Source of the DNA: Escherichia ruysiae
GTDB lineage: Bacteria; Pseudomonadota; Gammaproteobacteria; Enterobacterales; Enterobacteriaceae
DNA length: 64,000 nucleotides
Direction: 5' to 3'
Assembly: GCF_031323975.1 (NCBI RefSeq)
Contig: NZ_JAVIWS010000001.1
Span: 3,534,001-3,598,000, forward strand
Shown piece by piece: positions 37,401 through 44,774 of this stretch. Each line of letters opens with the position of its first letter. The first letter of the stretch is position 1. Under the pieces are notes generated by a model that had not been told where the DNA came from, searched no databases, and was given only the letters and a program-made list of their open reading frames with translations. Both the position numbers and the translations under genes were made by a program.

Positions 37401-39174
37401 TGCAGCGGGCCGGCTCACCGCAAAGGAGACGGCAGAAACCCGCACGGAATACGTTTATGACGCGGCAGACCAGCTGCTGGAAATCCGCTGCCGGCGGCAC
37501 GACGCAGACGAAACCGGCGCGCCGGAGATAATCCGCTTCAGTTACGACAGACCAGGCCGGATGCTGAGCGAGGAGACGGCGCAGGGCGTCCTGACCCACC
37601 GGTACGACGAACTGGGCAACCGGACTGCCACCACGTTTCCGGACGGCAGAACGCAGCGGCATCTGTACTACGGCAGCGGTCATCTCCAGCAGATAAATCT
37701 GGACCGGGAAGTCATCAGCGAGTTCACGCGTGACAGCCTGCACCGGGAGGTACTCAGAAGCCAGGGGCGGCTGAGCACGCGGCAGCTTTATGACCCTGCC
37801 GGGCGGCTGAAACGTAAGGAGACCTGCAGCGGAATGCGCGGGGTGGTGCCGGAGACGTTCACGGACCGGCAGTACAGCTACAACGGTCAGGACGAACTGC
37901 TGAAGACACAGCACAGCCGGCGGGGCGAAACGGATTACTTTTACGACAGCACGGGGCGCATCACGGCGTGCCGCCTGGAGGATGAGGGGTATCTGGCGAG
38001 CTGGCAGTACGACGCAGCGGGAAACCTGCTGGACCGGCGTGCGGGGGAAAGGGCCACGGCAGAAAACAGCGTGGTGCCGTTCAGCCGGCTGATGTCTTAC
38101 CGTGGTGTGCACTACCGTTATGACGAATATGGCCGGATGGTGGAAAAGCAGGGCCGGAGCGGAACGCAGAGTTACCGCTATGATGCGGAGCACCGGATGG
38201 TGGAGGCGAGGACAGCGCGGGGGACATACCGGTATGTGTACGATGCGCTGGGGAGGCGGACGGAAAAACAGCATATCAGCCATGACGGTAAAGCGTACAA
38301 CCGGACAAAATTTTTATGGGACGGGATGCGGCTGGCGCAGGAGAGCAGGCCGGAAGGGAGCAGCAGCCTGTATATTTACAGTGCCCCGGGGAGTTATGAA
38401 CCGCTGGCGCGGGTGGATAAGGCGGGCAAAGGGGAACCGGCCCGGGTACTGTATTTTCACACGGATGTGAACGGCGCGCCGGAAGAGCTGACGGACAGCG
38501 ACGGGAAAATCGTGTGGGAGACGGGATACCAGGTCTGGGGAAACACAATACAGGAGAAGGATCACGGCGGGGTGGAGCAGAGCCTGCGCTACCAGGGACA
38601 GTACCTCGACAGGGAAACGGGGCTGCACTACAATCTGCACAGGTACTATGATCCGGATGTCGGGCGGTTTACGCAGCCGGACCCGATAGGGCTGGCGGGG
38701 GGAATAAACCTTTATCGGTATGCGCCAAATCCGCTTGGATGGATCGATCCTCTTGGATTAACGCCATGTACACCGAAAGGTTTTAGGGATGCAGATGAAT
38801 TTAATCAATTTGGTCGAGAAATAAGACAAGGTCTTTCTGATGCTGGTTTCCCTGATACTACGCCTATTATTCAAGGTAGTGCTGTTTCTGGGAAAAGTTA
38901 CCGTACTGGGCAGCCTTTTGATGTAGGAAGAGTGAGTGATTTTGATATCGCTCTTGCAGGTGATGATATTTTGAGTGCAGCCAAAAACGCTGGAATTGCC
39001 ACCAGAAGTGGTGGATTAAGAACTGGGCCGTTAAAAGCACGGGATCTGGATAAGTTGGGGCTAAAAGGACTAGCAGATAGAATGAGTGAACAATATGGAA
39101 GAGACGTTAACTTCATGATTTTTGACTCTATTCCAGCAGCAACTGGTAGAGCACCAAGTATAATATTGCCATAG
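34450..39174 (+). CDS. rhs: PAAR-containing Rhs effector with nucleotidyltransferase-like C-terminal tip
   Basis: This is a 1574-residue polymorphic toxin. Residues about 18-80 form hydrophobic helices (the EagR-binding region). PAAR-type sequence follows in two pieces (TGSGDTLINSKPAARAAA near 100, EGARDVRINSQPAARSG near 295). The YD-repeat shell runs from about 409 to 1437 and ends at DPIGLAGGINLYRY and WIDPLGL, the self-cleavage hinge. The 137-residue tip has QGSAVSGKSYRTG and VSDFDIALAG, a GS...DxD pattern seen in polymerase-beta-type nucleotidyltransferases, so it may modify RNA or protein; this is inference. GC falls sharply after the hinge. The immunity gene follows at 39189. Confidence 0.93.
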   Translation: MEEAFWAARQGDALLHTSFMADVLGAVLEVAANVVIDALIVGAATVLAASAGVTLGCTAVVLIGFVAGVAMVYTGVTETVSEACSALADMLFPPQTEGYILTGSGDTLINSKPAARAAATAVSRQEIEAQEAQVKAEQEEAQRQEDARTFRDVAGEYLEMAGAIALAVNPVTGPVLMSRALSGQLSTEEGRAELVDGVTHFVSELWQPTVASAAPGSTPTPDDKIDCHKHPSSLTQLLAQKKAAFLDDPAGTVLNLFSPDGMLETAFQGVNAVIGSISNLFRDDDEPPAAEYIAEGARDVRINSQPAARSGARCTCEARVVNEPGDGAFVSPDVRIGGPLLVVRDIRSGRSQITLVATVALMFLRPGKMLSKIACFAAGVGMSMITQKAISALPHPVNAATGAKYLADDDDFDFSLPGHFPLDWQRVYSSRDERTDGMFGQGWSVMYEVSLERTPGNADENCMTFVSGMGRRLDMEAVLPGSGFYSPGEGLAVRRGEQGHWLISSDDGQFFLFEADPHHPQRQRLKMLGDRNSNCLNLYHDELGRITQISGEQRRPCIRLHYDLAAHPRRVTQIYQHFPDTAPLLLRRYSYDAAGQLTGVYDSTGHLLREFAYNDNHCMTLHRQPGGEGYYYQWGWYDGPDDAAWRVTGHHTDSGEQYRLAWNLAARRLCVTDGLGRTRYHQWDAQNQVTAYRDEAGQVMTFRWSDEERLLLGMTDAQGGRWRYVYDRQGHITETHDPMGRVSQTQWHPVWHEPETEVDAGGNSWRCEYDERGNLLAVTDPLQQSTRYQYDRHGQVVQITDARGGNKYLQWNEDGQLMRHTDCSGSQTAWFYDERTRLIRMTDAQSHSTRYGYDDSGHLVEVILADGRTARYQPDAAGRLVKYTSPAGQITRWQRDGQGRVRIRTDAAGRRTGFGYDAYGRLVTLTNENGESYRFRHDVLDRLAEQINPDCCRQAYRYNALNAVTEVVFTGDQGGEIRHRLMRDAAGRLTAKETAETRTEYVYDAADQLLEIRCRRHDADETGAPEIIRFSYDRPGRMLSEETAQGVLTHRYDELGNRTATTFPDGRTQRHLYYGSGHLQQINLDREVISEFTRDSLHREVLRSQGRLSTRQLYDPAGRLKRKETCSGMRGVVPETFTDRQYSYNGQDELLKTQHSRRGETDYFYDSTGRITACRLEDEGYLASWQYDAAGNLLDRRAGERATAENSVVPFSRLMSYRGVHYRYDEYGRMVEKQGRSGTQSYRYDAEHRMVEARTARGTYRYVYDALGRRTEKQHISHDGKAYNRTKFLWDGMRLAQESRPEGSSSLYIYSAPGSYEPLARVDKAGKGEPARVLYFHTDVNGAPEELTDSDGKIVWETGYQVWGNTIQEKDHGGVEQSLRYQGQYLDRETGLHYNLHRYYDPDVGRFTQPDPIGLAGGINLYRYAPNPLGWIDPLGLTPCTPKGFRDADEFNQFGREIRQGLSDAGFPDTTPIIQGSAVSGKSYRTGQPFDVGRVSDFDIALAGDDILSAAKNAGIATRSGGLRTGPLKARDLDKLGLKGLADRMSEQYGRDVNFMIFDSIPAATGRAPSIILP
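38680..38693 (+). repeat. Array site 1: GACCCGATAGGGCT in the intact rhs
   Basis: Encodes DPIGL at Rhs residue 1411. The 14-mer is a near-palindrome, with CCC and GGG arms around GATA. The same sequence opens every tip unit downstream. Confidence 0.85.
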
Positions 39175-39188
39175 TTTGTGAGTTAACA

Positions 39189-39506
39189 ATGAGTTACTAT
39201 GATTTGTATGGATTTTCTGGAAGAGATTTAAATGAGGCTCGTGAATTACTGGAGTCGTCGCTGAATATATTTTTTATCGAAAGGGATAGTTCTTATCATG
39301 GTGTCTATTATATTTCAGGTGATAAGAAGCATGAACATTTTATCTTAAAGGAAAATATTGATTTATTAGATAACGAACCTGATGAGATGGATTATCCAGA
39401 ACATAATTATCTTCTTTATATTAATGATACATCCAGACCTTCTGAATTAAAATACATCATATTGAAATCCGCAAAATTTATTTTACTTAGAAGTGAGCGA
39501 GTTTAA
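39189..39506 (+). CDS. Putative immunity protein of Rhs tip 1
   Basis: The 105-residue acidic cytoplasmic protein is encoded 14 bp after rhs. No signal or membrane segment is visible, which suits a toxin acting in the cytoplasm. I do not recognise the family; the role rests on position alone. It is AT-rich like the tip. Confidence 0.7.
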   Translation: MSYYDLYGFSGRDLNEARELLESSLNIFFIERDSSYHGVYYISGDKKHEHFILKENIDLLDNEPDEMDYPEHNYLLYINDTSRPSELKYIILKSAKFILLRSERV

Positions 39507-39509
39507 TTT

Positions 39510-39542
39510 ATAATGAGCCGGGATCATCTTCCCGGCTTTTTT
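39510..39542. terminator. Terminator between immunity gene 1 and symE copy 1
   Basis: A stem built from GCCGGGA / TCCCGGC, followed by TTTTTT, lies between two convergent genes. Similar stems occur at the same place in each later unit. Confidence 0.7.
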
Positions 39543-39547
39543 ATTAT

Positions 39548-39809
39548 TTAACTCTCGTTCAGCACACTAAACATCCCATCCCGCATCCCCTTAACTACCT
39601 GTTTAACCTGATAAAGTTCCCTGCGCAGTTCCTGTACTTCGTTGTTATCCGCTAGCAGGATCAGGCAACCTTCCGAGATCTTCACGGTAACACCCGTGCC
39701 GATCTCAAATCCCGCTTCTCTCAGCCATTTGGCGCTGATTTTGATCACCGGCGTGTCGCTGCGGTTGGGCAGATAACCCACGGTACAGTGGCGCTGTGTT
39801 TTGGAAATG
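39548..39809 (-). pseudogene. SymE-like toxin gene, copy 1, 5' end missing
   Basis: The remaining reading frame (77 residues from a GTG at 39781) has the SymE/AbrB-type core: IKISAKWLREAGFEIGTGV and VKISEGCLILLADN. Compared with the complete copy at 40712 it lacks the first 19 residues. Identity to that copy stops sharply after TTTTGGAAATG at 39809, where an unrelated 165-bp sequence begins. SymE proteins are SOS-linked RNA/DNA-affecting toxins in E. coli. Confidence 0.75.
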
Positions 39810-39974
39810 ATATTTTTATATTTAATCTGCTGATTAGATAGTAAAATTAACTTCGTGCAGATAGCTTACTTTATCAGGGGGCGGCGGTAGCGTATGAACT
39901 ATGACGTGATGGTTTTAGTGATTTATAGACGAAACTGACAGTACGATCCGGACTTCGATTAGATTGCGCGATTT
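39810..39974. repeat. 165-bp short-unit end sequence, copy 1
   Basis: It joins a truncated symE copy to the next array site. The same 165 bp, with only a few base changes, occurs at 47822-47986 in the same setting. It contains no gene. It looks like the end of the short cassette form, perhaps with a recombinase-binding arm. Confidence 0.8.
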
Positions 39975-39988
39975 GACCCGATAGGGCT
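39975..39988 (+). repeat. Array site 2: GACCCGATAGGGCT
   Basis: Exact copy of the rhs hinge 14-mer at the start of orphan tip 2. Sequence to its left is unrelated to rhs. Confidence 0.85.
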
Positions 39989-40379
39989 GAGAGGCGGATT
40001 AAACTTATACCAATACGCGCCTAATCCAGTAAACTGGATCGATCCTTTGGGTTTGAAATGTGGGCAACCTGAATGGACAAATCATGGATACAAACATTTT
40101 CCTCCAAAAAACAAATCATGGAAGGATATAATTAAATCAACAAAATCAGGCCCGGCAAAATATTCTCCAGATATTGATATTAAAACGTTGGAATACGATG
40201 TTTTTAATACAGGCACACCTGTTACGAACGGTAAACCATGGAAAGTAAAAGATATGGGAAAAGTTATTGGGGCCAGTGAGAGTAAAGAATCTCAATGGGT
40301 TCGAGTTGAACTTAGCGGTGGGACAATACATGGACATCCTATATCAATCGATGAATTCCGAAGGCTAACAACATCATGA
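39975..40379 (+). CDS. Orphan Rhs C-terminal tip 2, copy 1
   Basis: The frame starts within [18 protein letters not shown] and continues WIDPLGL, the Rhs hinge, followed by about 108 toxin residues ([15 protein letters not shown]... to [15 protein letters not shown]). There is no Rhs core and no clear start codon or ribosome site before the hinge; an ATG in the frame is lacking until after the hinge region. It should be silent unless joined to an Rhs core. The C-terminal IHGHPIS with a preceding beta-strand may be a small RNase-like fold, but I cannot assign it. Confidence 0.8.
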   Translation, partial: DPIGLRGGLNLYQYAPNPVNWIDPLGLKCGQPEWTNHGYKHFPPKNKSWKDIIKSTKSGPAKYSPDIDIKTLEYDVFNTGTPVTNGKPWKVKDMGKVIGASESKESQWVRVELSGGTIHGHPISIDEFRRLTTS

Positions 40380-40669
40380 ACATTGATTTCTTAGGAAAAA
40401 AAGGGAATATAGTTTTTAATGACTTCTCCCTGAAACAAAGCATCCCTCTTAATGAACAGCGAGATGAACTTAAGGAAGATATGCTCCAGGTTGAATATCC
40501 TGGTGGGTATCTTTTGGATGTTGGGTGGCGACCATCTTTTGATATAAATGGGAAGTTTTATATTTGTTTAATAAAGGATTTTGATTGGGATTATCCCATT
40601 TATAATGGTTCTGCGAAAGATATTGTCTCATTATTATTTGAAATTAACCAAGCTATAAATAAACTTTAA
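40376..40669 (+). CDS. Putative immunity protein of tip 2, copy 1
   Basis: The 97-residue protein overlaps the tip stop by 4 bp (ATGA). It is acidic and cytoplasmic ([18 protein letters not shown], then [13 protein letters not shown]). The family is not recognised; the role comes from position. The protein is identical to the copy at 47224. Confidence 0.75.
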   Translation: MNIDFLGKKGNIVFNDFSLKQSIPLNEQRDELKEDMLQVEYPGGYLLDVGWRPSFDINGKFYICLIKDFDWDYPIYNGSAKDIVSLLFEINQAINKL

Positions 40670-40671
40670 AA

Positions 40672-40706
40672 AAACTGGGAAGAAAATTAAATCTTCCCGG
40701 CTTTTT
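40672..40706. terminator. Terminator between immunity gene 2 and symE copy 2
   Basis: CTGGGAAGA / TCTTCCCGG arms followed by TTTTT. The same stem occurs after the second copy of this block. Confidence 0.65.
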
Positions 40707-40711
40707 ATTAT

Positions 40712-41005
40712 TTAACTCTCGTTCAGCACACTAAACATCCCGTTCCGCATCCCCTTAACCGCCTGTTTGACCTGGTAAAGTTCCCTGCGCAGTTCCTGTA
40801 CTTCGTTGTTATCCGCTAGCAGGATCAGGCAACCTTCCGAGATCTTCACGGTAACGCCCGTGCCGATCTCAAATCCCGCTTCTCTCAGCCATTTGGCGCT
40901 GATTTTGATCACCGGCGTGTCGCTGCGGTTGGGCAGATAGCCCACGGTACAGTGGCGCTGTGTTTTGGAAATGGTGACTTCTGGCGTAATATCGTGTTCA
41001 GCCAT
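40712..41005 (-). CDS. SymE-family type I toxin-like protein, copy 2 (complete)
   Basis: The 97-residue protein begins MAEHDITPEVTISKTQR and carries the SymE core (VIKISAKWLREAGFEIGTG, then KISEGCLILLADN). It has an AbrB-type swapped-hairpin pattern. It faces the immunity gene and lies 78 bp after the Xre gene on the same strand, so the two may be cotranscribed. In K-12 symE is repressed by LexA and the antisense RNA SymR; I see no convincing LexA box here. Confidence 0.8.
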   Translation of the reverse strand: MAEHDITPEVTISKTQRHCTVGYLPNRSDTPVIKISAKWLREAGFEIGTGVTVKISEGCLILLADNNEVQELRRELYQVKQAVKGMRNGMFSVLNES

Positions 41006-41083
41006 GATTAACTACCTCAGTTAGTTGCTTGTGGTCAGCGGTGGTTAAGGGTTGCCGCCCTTAGTCACCGCGTTATTTATCAG

Positions 41084-41494
41084 TCAGTTACGCGCCTGAA
41101 CAATCAGGGCCTGTAACATCTCCGAAATCATCTTCTGCTTTGCCTTCGGCAGGCTGTCGATCTCTTCAATAAGCTGCTGCCATTTTGGCGCGGGGCCACG
41201 CTTACGGGCGATCTTCTCCGGTTCTTCGCCAAGCAAATCCTCCAGAGAAACCGCTAACAGTCTTGCCACGGCTGGGAGTATGGATATCTGTATCCGCCGC
41301 CGTCCGGCTTCCCATGCCTGTACGGCCTGCTGGGAGACGTTCAGCGCCTGTGCAACCTGCGTCTGTGTCATCCCTGCGTCCTTTCTCAGCGCGGTGATCC
41401 GTCTGCCCAGTTCCGTAATAAATACCTGTTCTTCGTTGCTTATAGGTGCGGCCATAGTCGTTTTACCTGAAATCCTTTGAGACCTGATGACCAT
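41084..41494 (-). CDS. Xre/Cro-type regulator of the long unit, copy 1
   Basis: The 136-residue protein has a helix-turn-helix of the Cro/CI type at about residues 30-85 (GMTQTQVAQALNVSQQAVQAWEAGRR). The rest is a charged helical tail. GGAG lies 6 bases before the ATG. It is divergent from the primase gene across 113 bp, so it probably controls that promoter and its own. The protein is identical to the copy at 49247. Confidence 0.88.
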   Translation of the reverse strand: MVIRSQRISGKTTMAAPISNEEQVFITELGRRITALRKDAGMTQTQVAQALNVSQQAVQAWEAGRRRIQISILPAVARLLAVSLEDLLGEEPEKIARKRGPAPKWQQLIEEIDSLPKAKQKMISEMLQALIVQARN

Positions 41495-41503
41495 AATCTA
41501 CTC

Positions 41504-41552
41504 CATGTTTTACATTTAACTGTTGTAAATACTACTAGCTGATGTATATACT
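41504..41552 (+). promoter_or_regulatory. Candidate operator and promoter of the primase gene, copy 1
   Basis: TTTACA and TGTAAA form an inverted repeat about 8 bases apart, a possible Xre operator. TTGTAA (41523-41528) and TATACT (41547-41552), 18 bp apart, could be the primase promoter, overlapping the operator. The same sequence stands before the second copy at 49670-49715. Confidence 0.45.
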
Positions 41553-41607
41553 TGTCGAGTTATTTTTATACAAACCCTATTGACAGGTTTTTACAGGAGT
41601 TCCCGTT

Positions 41608-44463
41608 ATGGCCCGCATCCCGGAAGCAGAGTTGCAGCACCTGAAAGCCGCCGTCTCCTTAGTTGCCGTGGTTCAGACGCAGGGGCGACAACTGGTTAAG
41701 AAAGGGAAGGACTTCACCACGCTGTGCCCGTTCCATGACGAGAAAACGCCGTCCTGCGTCATCTCGCCGGAGAAAAACCTGTATCACTGCTTCGGCTGTA
41801 ATGCAGGCGGTTCGGTGCTGGACTGGGTGATGCAGACGGAAAAACTCAGCCTGCGTAAGGCGGCGGAACGTCTGAAAGCGGAGCTGGGCGATAATCCCGC
41901 CGTGGTGCCGCTGGTTACCAAAGATGAGCCGGAAATCTTCACGGAAGATGAAGCGGGCCGTCAGCAACTGCTCTCCCGTGTGGTGGAGTTCTACCATCAC
42001 ACGCTGCTGAACGCGCCGGAAGCGGTGGCGTATCTGGAAAAGCGCCGCCTTAATCATCCTGAACTGGTCGCCGCCTTTAAACTCGGCTTCGCCAACCGCA
42101 CGCTGCCTTATCGCCTGCCAGCGGTTAAGTCACGGGCAGGCGAGAAGATCCGCGCCCGGCTTAAGGGGGTGGGTGTGCTGCGTGAGTCCGGGCATGAGCA
42201 CTTCACCGGGTCGCTGGTTGTGCCGGTGATGGATCTGAACGGGCAGATCCGTGAGATGTACGGGCGCAAGATCGGCGGCGATCTGCGTAAGGGAACGCCA
42301 CTGCATCTGTACCTTCCCGGCGCTCACGGCGGCGTGTGGAATGAGCAGGCGCTGATCGGTTCATCAACGGTTGTCCTGTGCGAATCGCTTCTCGATGCCA
42401 TGTCGTTCTGGGTCGCCGGGGTCCGTAACGTCACGGCGGCTTACGGGGTGAACGGCTTCACCGATGAGATGCATCAGGCGTTCAGAAACTACGGCATTAA
42501 ACAGGTACTGATCGCCTACGACAACGATCCGGCAGGCAATGAGGCGGCGGTGAAACGGGCTTCTTCCTTAGCCGCTGACGGGATCGCCACGTTCCGGGTA
42601 CTGTTCCCGGCGGGCATGGATGCGAACGGTTATCTGTGCAGTGTGGCAGAGCCGGAACAGGCGTTCAGTCTGTTGCTGGATGGCGCGGTGCCCATGAGTG
42701 ACCTGGCCGATGCGGAGAGTATCGCGCCGCAGGCCAGCGCGGAGCCTGCACACCTCACTTCATTAGCTGCCGGGGTTGCGGCCTTACCCGCAGCCGCCGC
42801 CCCTGCACCGGGCGTCAGCGTGGAAACCCTGGCTGATGGCGAACTGATGGTAGCCTTACCGGGCGAACGCTGGACGATCCGGGGCGTAAGTCGCAAAACC
42901 AACGCGGCGGCGATGAAGGTTAACGCGCAGGTGCTGGACACTGAAAGCGGCGTGGTGTTCGCGGATGCGGTGGATATGATGAGCGCCCGTTCTCGCGGCG
43001 GTTATGCGCGGGCCGCAGCGGCAGAGCTTGGCCTTGCAGAAGGCGATCTGCGCCGCTCGCTGGGTAAGGTGCTGCTGGCGCTGGAACACTGGCAGGCCGC
43101 ACCGGAGCCGGAGAACGCCGCCCCGGAGATGACGCCGGAGGATCGGGACGCGGCGCTGGAGCTGCTGCGCGACGAGTGTCTTGCGTCACGCATCGCGGCA
43201 GACATGGCGGCGTGTGGCGTGGTGGGTGAATCCACCAATCTGACGGCGGCGTATCTGGCGGCGGTGTCGCGCAAGCTGGGGCGCCCGCTTGCCGTGTTGA
43301 TCCAGTCATCGAGCGCGGCGGGTAAATCGTCGCTGATGGATGCAGTGCTGAACCTGATCCCGCCAGAGGAACGGCTGCAATACAGCGCCATGACCGGGCA
43401 GAGCCTGTTCTACCTGGGTGAAACCAACCTGCAACACAAGATCCTCGCCATCGCCGAAGAAGAAGGTGTGCGGCAGGCGGCGTATGCGCTGAAACTGTTG
43501 CAGTCGGATGGTGAGTTAACCATCGCCTCAACGGGCAAGGATGATGCCACCGGAAACCTCGTCACCAGACAGTACACCGTCAAAGGCCCGGTGATGCTGA
43601 TGCTGACCACCACCGCCATCGACGTTGACGAGGAGTTACTCAACCGCTGTCTGGTGCTGACGGTGAACGAGTCGCGGGAACAGACGGAAGCGATCCACGC
43701 GGCGCAGCGTTACGCACAGACGCTGGAAGGACTGCTGGCGGCGAATGAAAAAAGTTACATCACGACGTTACACCAGAACGCGCAGCGGCTGCTGCGCCCG
43801 CTTAACGTGGTGAACCCGTTCGCCTCGCAGCTTACCTTCATGAGCGACAAGACGCGCACCCGGCGCGACCATATGAAATACCTGACGCTGATCCAGGCGA
43901 TCGCGCTGCTGCACCAGTACCAGCGGGAGATCAAACGCGTGGAGCATCGCGGGCAGGTGGTGGAGTACATCGAGGTGACGCGGGAGGACATCGCCCTGGC
44001 GAACCGCCTGGCACATGAAATACTCGGGCGTACCCTGGATGAGATGCCGCCGCAGACGCGCAAACTGTTACTGCTGATCCAGACGATGGTCGGTGAACTG
44101 GCATCGGCGCAGCACTGCAAACCCGGCGAGGTGCGCTTCACACGGCGGGAGATCCGCGACTTCACGCAGTGGAGCGACAACCAGCTTAAAGTCCACTGTA
44201 TGCGGCTTGCGGAAATGGAATACCTGCTTGTGCATGGCGGCAGCCGGGGTCACCTGCTGCAATACGAGTTGCTGTGGGACGGCAGCGGTGACGGCTCACA
44301 CCTGTGCGGCCTGATCGAACCGGAGGACAGCCCGGTGTATGACTCCGGCAAGTTGGGGCATGATGCGGGCAAGTTGCCCTTAAGTTGCCCTCATGTTGGG
44401 GCTAAGTTGGGGGCGGTGAAACCACCTGTAAGCCTCGCCAGTGCTGGCGGTGATGTGCCGTAA
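41608..44463 (+). CDS. CHC2 zinc-finger / TOPRIM primase with AAA-type helicase and C-terminal DNA-binding region, copy 1
   Basis: The 951-residue protein joins replication activities. A CHC2 zinc finger has Cys40, His43, Cys61, Cys64. A TOPRIM domain follows with VLCESLLDAMS (about 257) and AYDNDPAGNE (about 302). After an Ala/Pro-rich linker, an ATPase domain begins with IQSSSAAGKSS (Walker A, about 567-575) and ILAIAEEEGV as a likely Walker B. The C-terminal region (about 815-910) looks like a winged helix (RFTRREIRDFTQWSDNQLKVH). The plan resembles phage P4 alpha protein: primase, helicase and origin binding in one chain. GC is high, unlike the tips. Confidence 0.88.
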   Translation: MARIPEAELQHLKAAVSLVAVVQTQGRQLVKKGKDFTTLCPFHDEKTPSCVISPEKNLYHCFGCNAGGSVLDWVMQTEKLSLRKAAERLKAELGDNPAVVPLVTKDEPEIFTEDEAGRQQLLSRVVEFYHHTLLNAPEAVAYLEKRRLNHPELVAAFKLGFANRTLPYRLPAVKSRAGEKIRARLKGVGVLRESGHEHFTGSLVVPVMDLNGQIREMYGRKIGGDLRKGTPLHLYLPGAHGGVWNEQALIGSSTVVLCESLLDAMSFWVAGVRNVTAAYGVNGFTDEMHQAFRNYGIKQVLIAYDNDPAGNEAAVKRASSLAADGIATFRVLFPAGMDANGYLCSVAEPEQAFSLLLDGAVPMSDLADAESIAPQASAEPAHLTSLAAGVAALPAAAAPAPGVSVETLADGELMVALPGERWTIRGVSRKTNAAAMKVNAQVLDTESGVVFADAVDMMSARSRGGYARAAAAELGLAEGDLRRSLGKVLLALEHWQAAPEPENAAPEMTPEDRDAALELLRDECLASRIAADMAACGVVGESTNLTAAYLAAVSRKLGRPLAVLIQSSSAAGKSSLMDAVLNLIPPEERLQYSAMTGQSLFYLGETNLQHKILAIAEEEGVRQAAYALKLLQSDGELTIASTGKDDATGNLVTRQYTVKGPVMLMLTTTAIDVDEELLNRCLVLTVNESREQTEAIHAAQRYAQTLEGLLAANEKSYITTLHQNAQRLLRPLNVVNPFASQLTFMSDKTRTRRDHMKYLTLIQAIALLHQYQREIKRVEHRGQVVEYIEVTREDIALANRLAHEILGRTLDEMPPQTRKLLLLIQTMVGELASAQHCKPGEVRFTRREIRDFTQWSDNQLKVHCMRLAEMEYLLVHGGSRGHLLQYELLWDGSGDGSHLCGLIEPEDSPVYDSGKLGHDAGKLPLSCPHVGAKLGAVKPPVSLASAGGDVP

Positions 44464-44703
44464 GTTGGGGCAGATGAAAAAGCACTGTTCCCGGCAGCCA
44501 GGAAAACCGCACACCGTAATAGTAATACACCGGAAAGCCGCCCGACACCCCATGACGGTGCGCCAGCGGTATGACATCCGCAAGTTGGATCTGAATCAGC
44601 GCAAGTTACCCTTAAGTTGCCCCCATGTTGGGGCTAAGTTGGGGGAGTGAAAATCCCCCGCAGGCTGCGCCATTACTGGCCTGAATGCCCCGCAAGTTGG
44701 GGC
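44350..44703 (+). repeat. AAGTTG iteron cluster, candidate replication origin of long unit 1
   Basis: AAGTTG, mostly followed by GGGGC or CCC, occurs at 44350, 44371, 44382, 44404, 44462, 44582, 44614, 44636 and 44694, with near copies AAGTTA (44603) and ATGTTG (44393, 44624). The cluster overlaps the end of the primase gene and fills the gap before the integrase. Iterons next to a primase/helicase gene suggest an origin. Confidence 0.75.
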
Positions 44704-44774
44704 AGCACGAAAACCCCTGTTCCACCCTCTGTTCTTATCCCCATCGTACCGTAATCTCACTCAGGACAATCATC
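44464..44774. other. Non-coding gap between primase and integrase, copy 1
   Basis: The 311 bp hold half of the iteron cluster and the integrase leader. No gene is supported. An in-frame extension of the integrase to 44685 has no counterpart in copy 2, so I reject it. Confidence 0.6.

Larger units (their letters stand above)
39975..40973 (+). repeat. Tip-2 block, copy 1 (999 bp)
   Basis: From the array site to the symE break point this block is almost identical to 46823-47821, with the same length and only scattered substitutions. It includes the tip, the immunity gene and most of symE. Confidence 0.9.

Noticed and set aside
36199..38283. 694-codon open frame on the minus strand inside rhs
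   Set aside because: It is antisense to the YD repeats. GC-rich repetitive coding DNA commonly leaves the opposite strand open. The translation is low-complexity, rich in His, Pro, Arg and Val, and resembles nothing.
44441..44650. Open frame in the iteron region repeating the end of the primase
   Set aside because: The similarity is due to the repeated iteron block and not to a gene. No ribosome site was found.
44350..44703. Iteron cluster considered as a CRISPR array
   Set aside because: Repeat cores are only 6-10 bp, irregularly spaced, and no cas genes are present.
44685..44774. N-terminal extension of integrase copy 1
   Set aside because: It runs through iteron DNA and is not present in copy 2, whose start corresponds to 44775.
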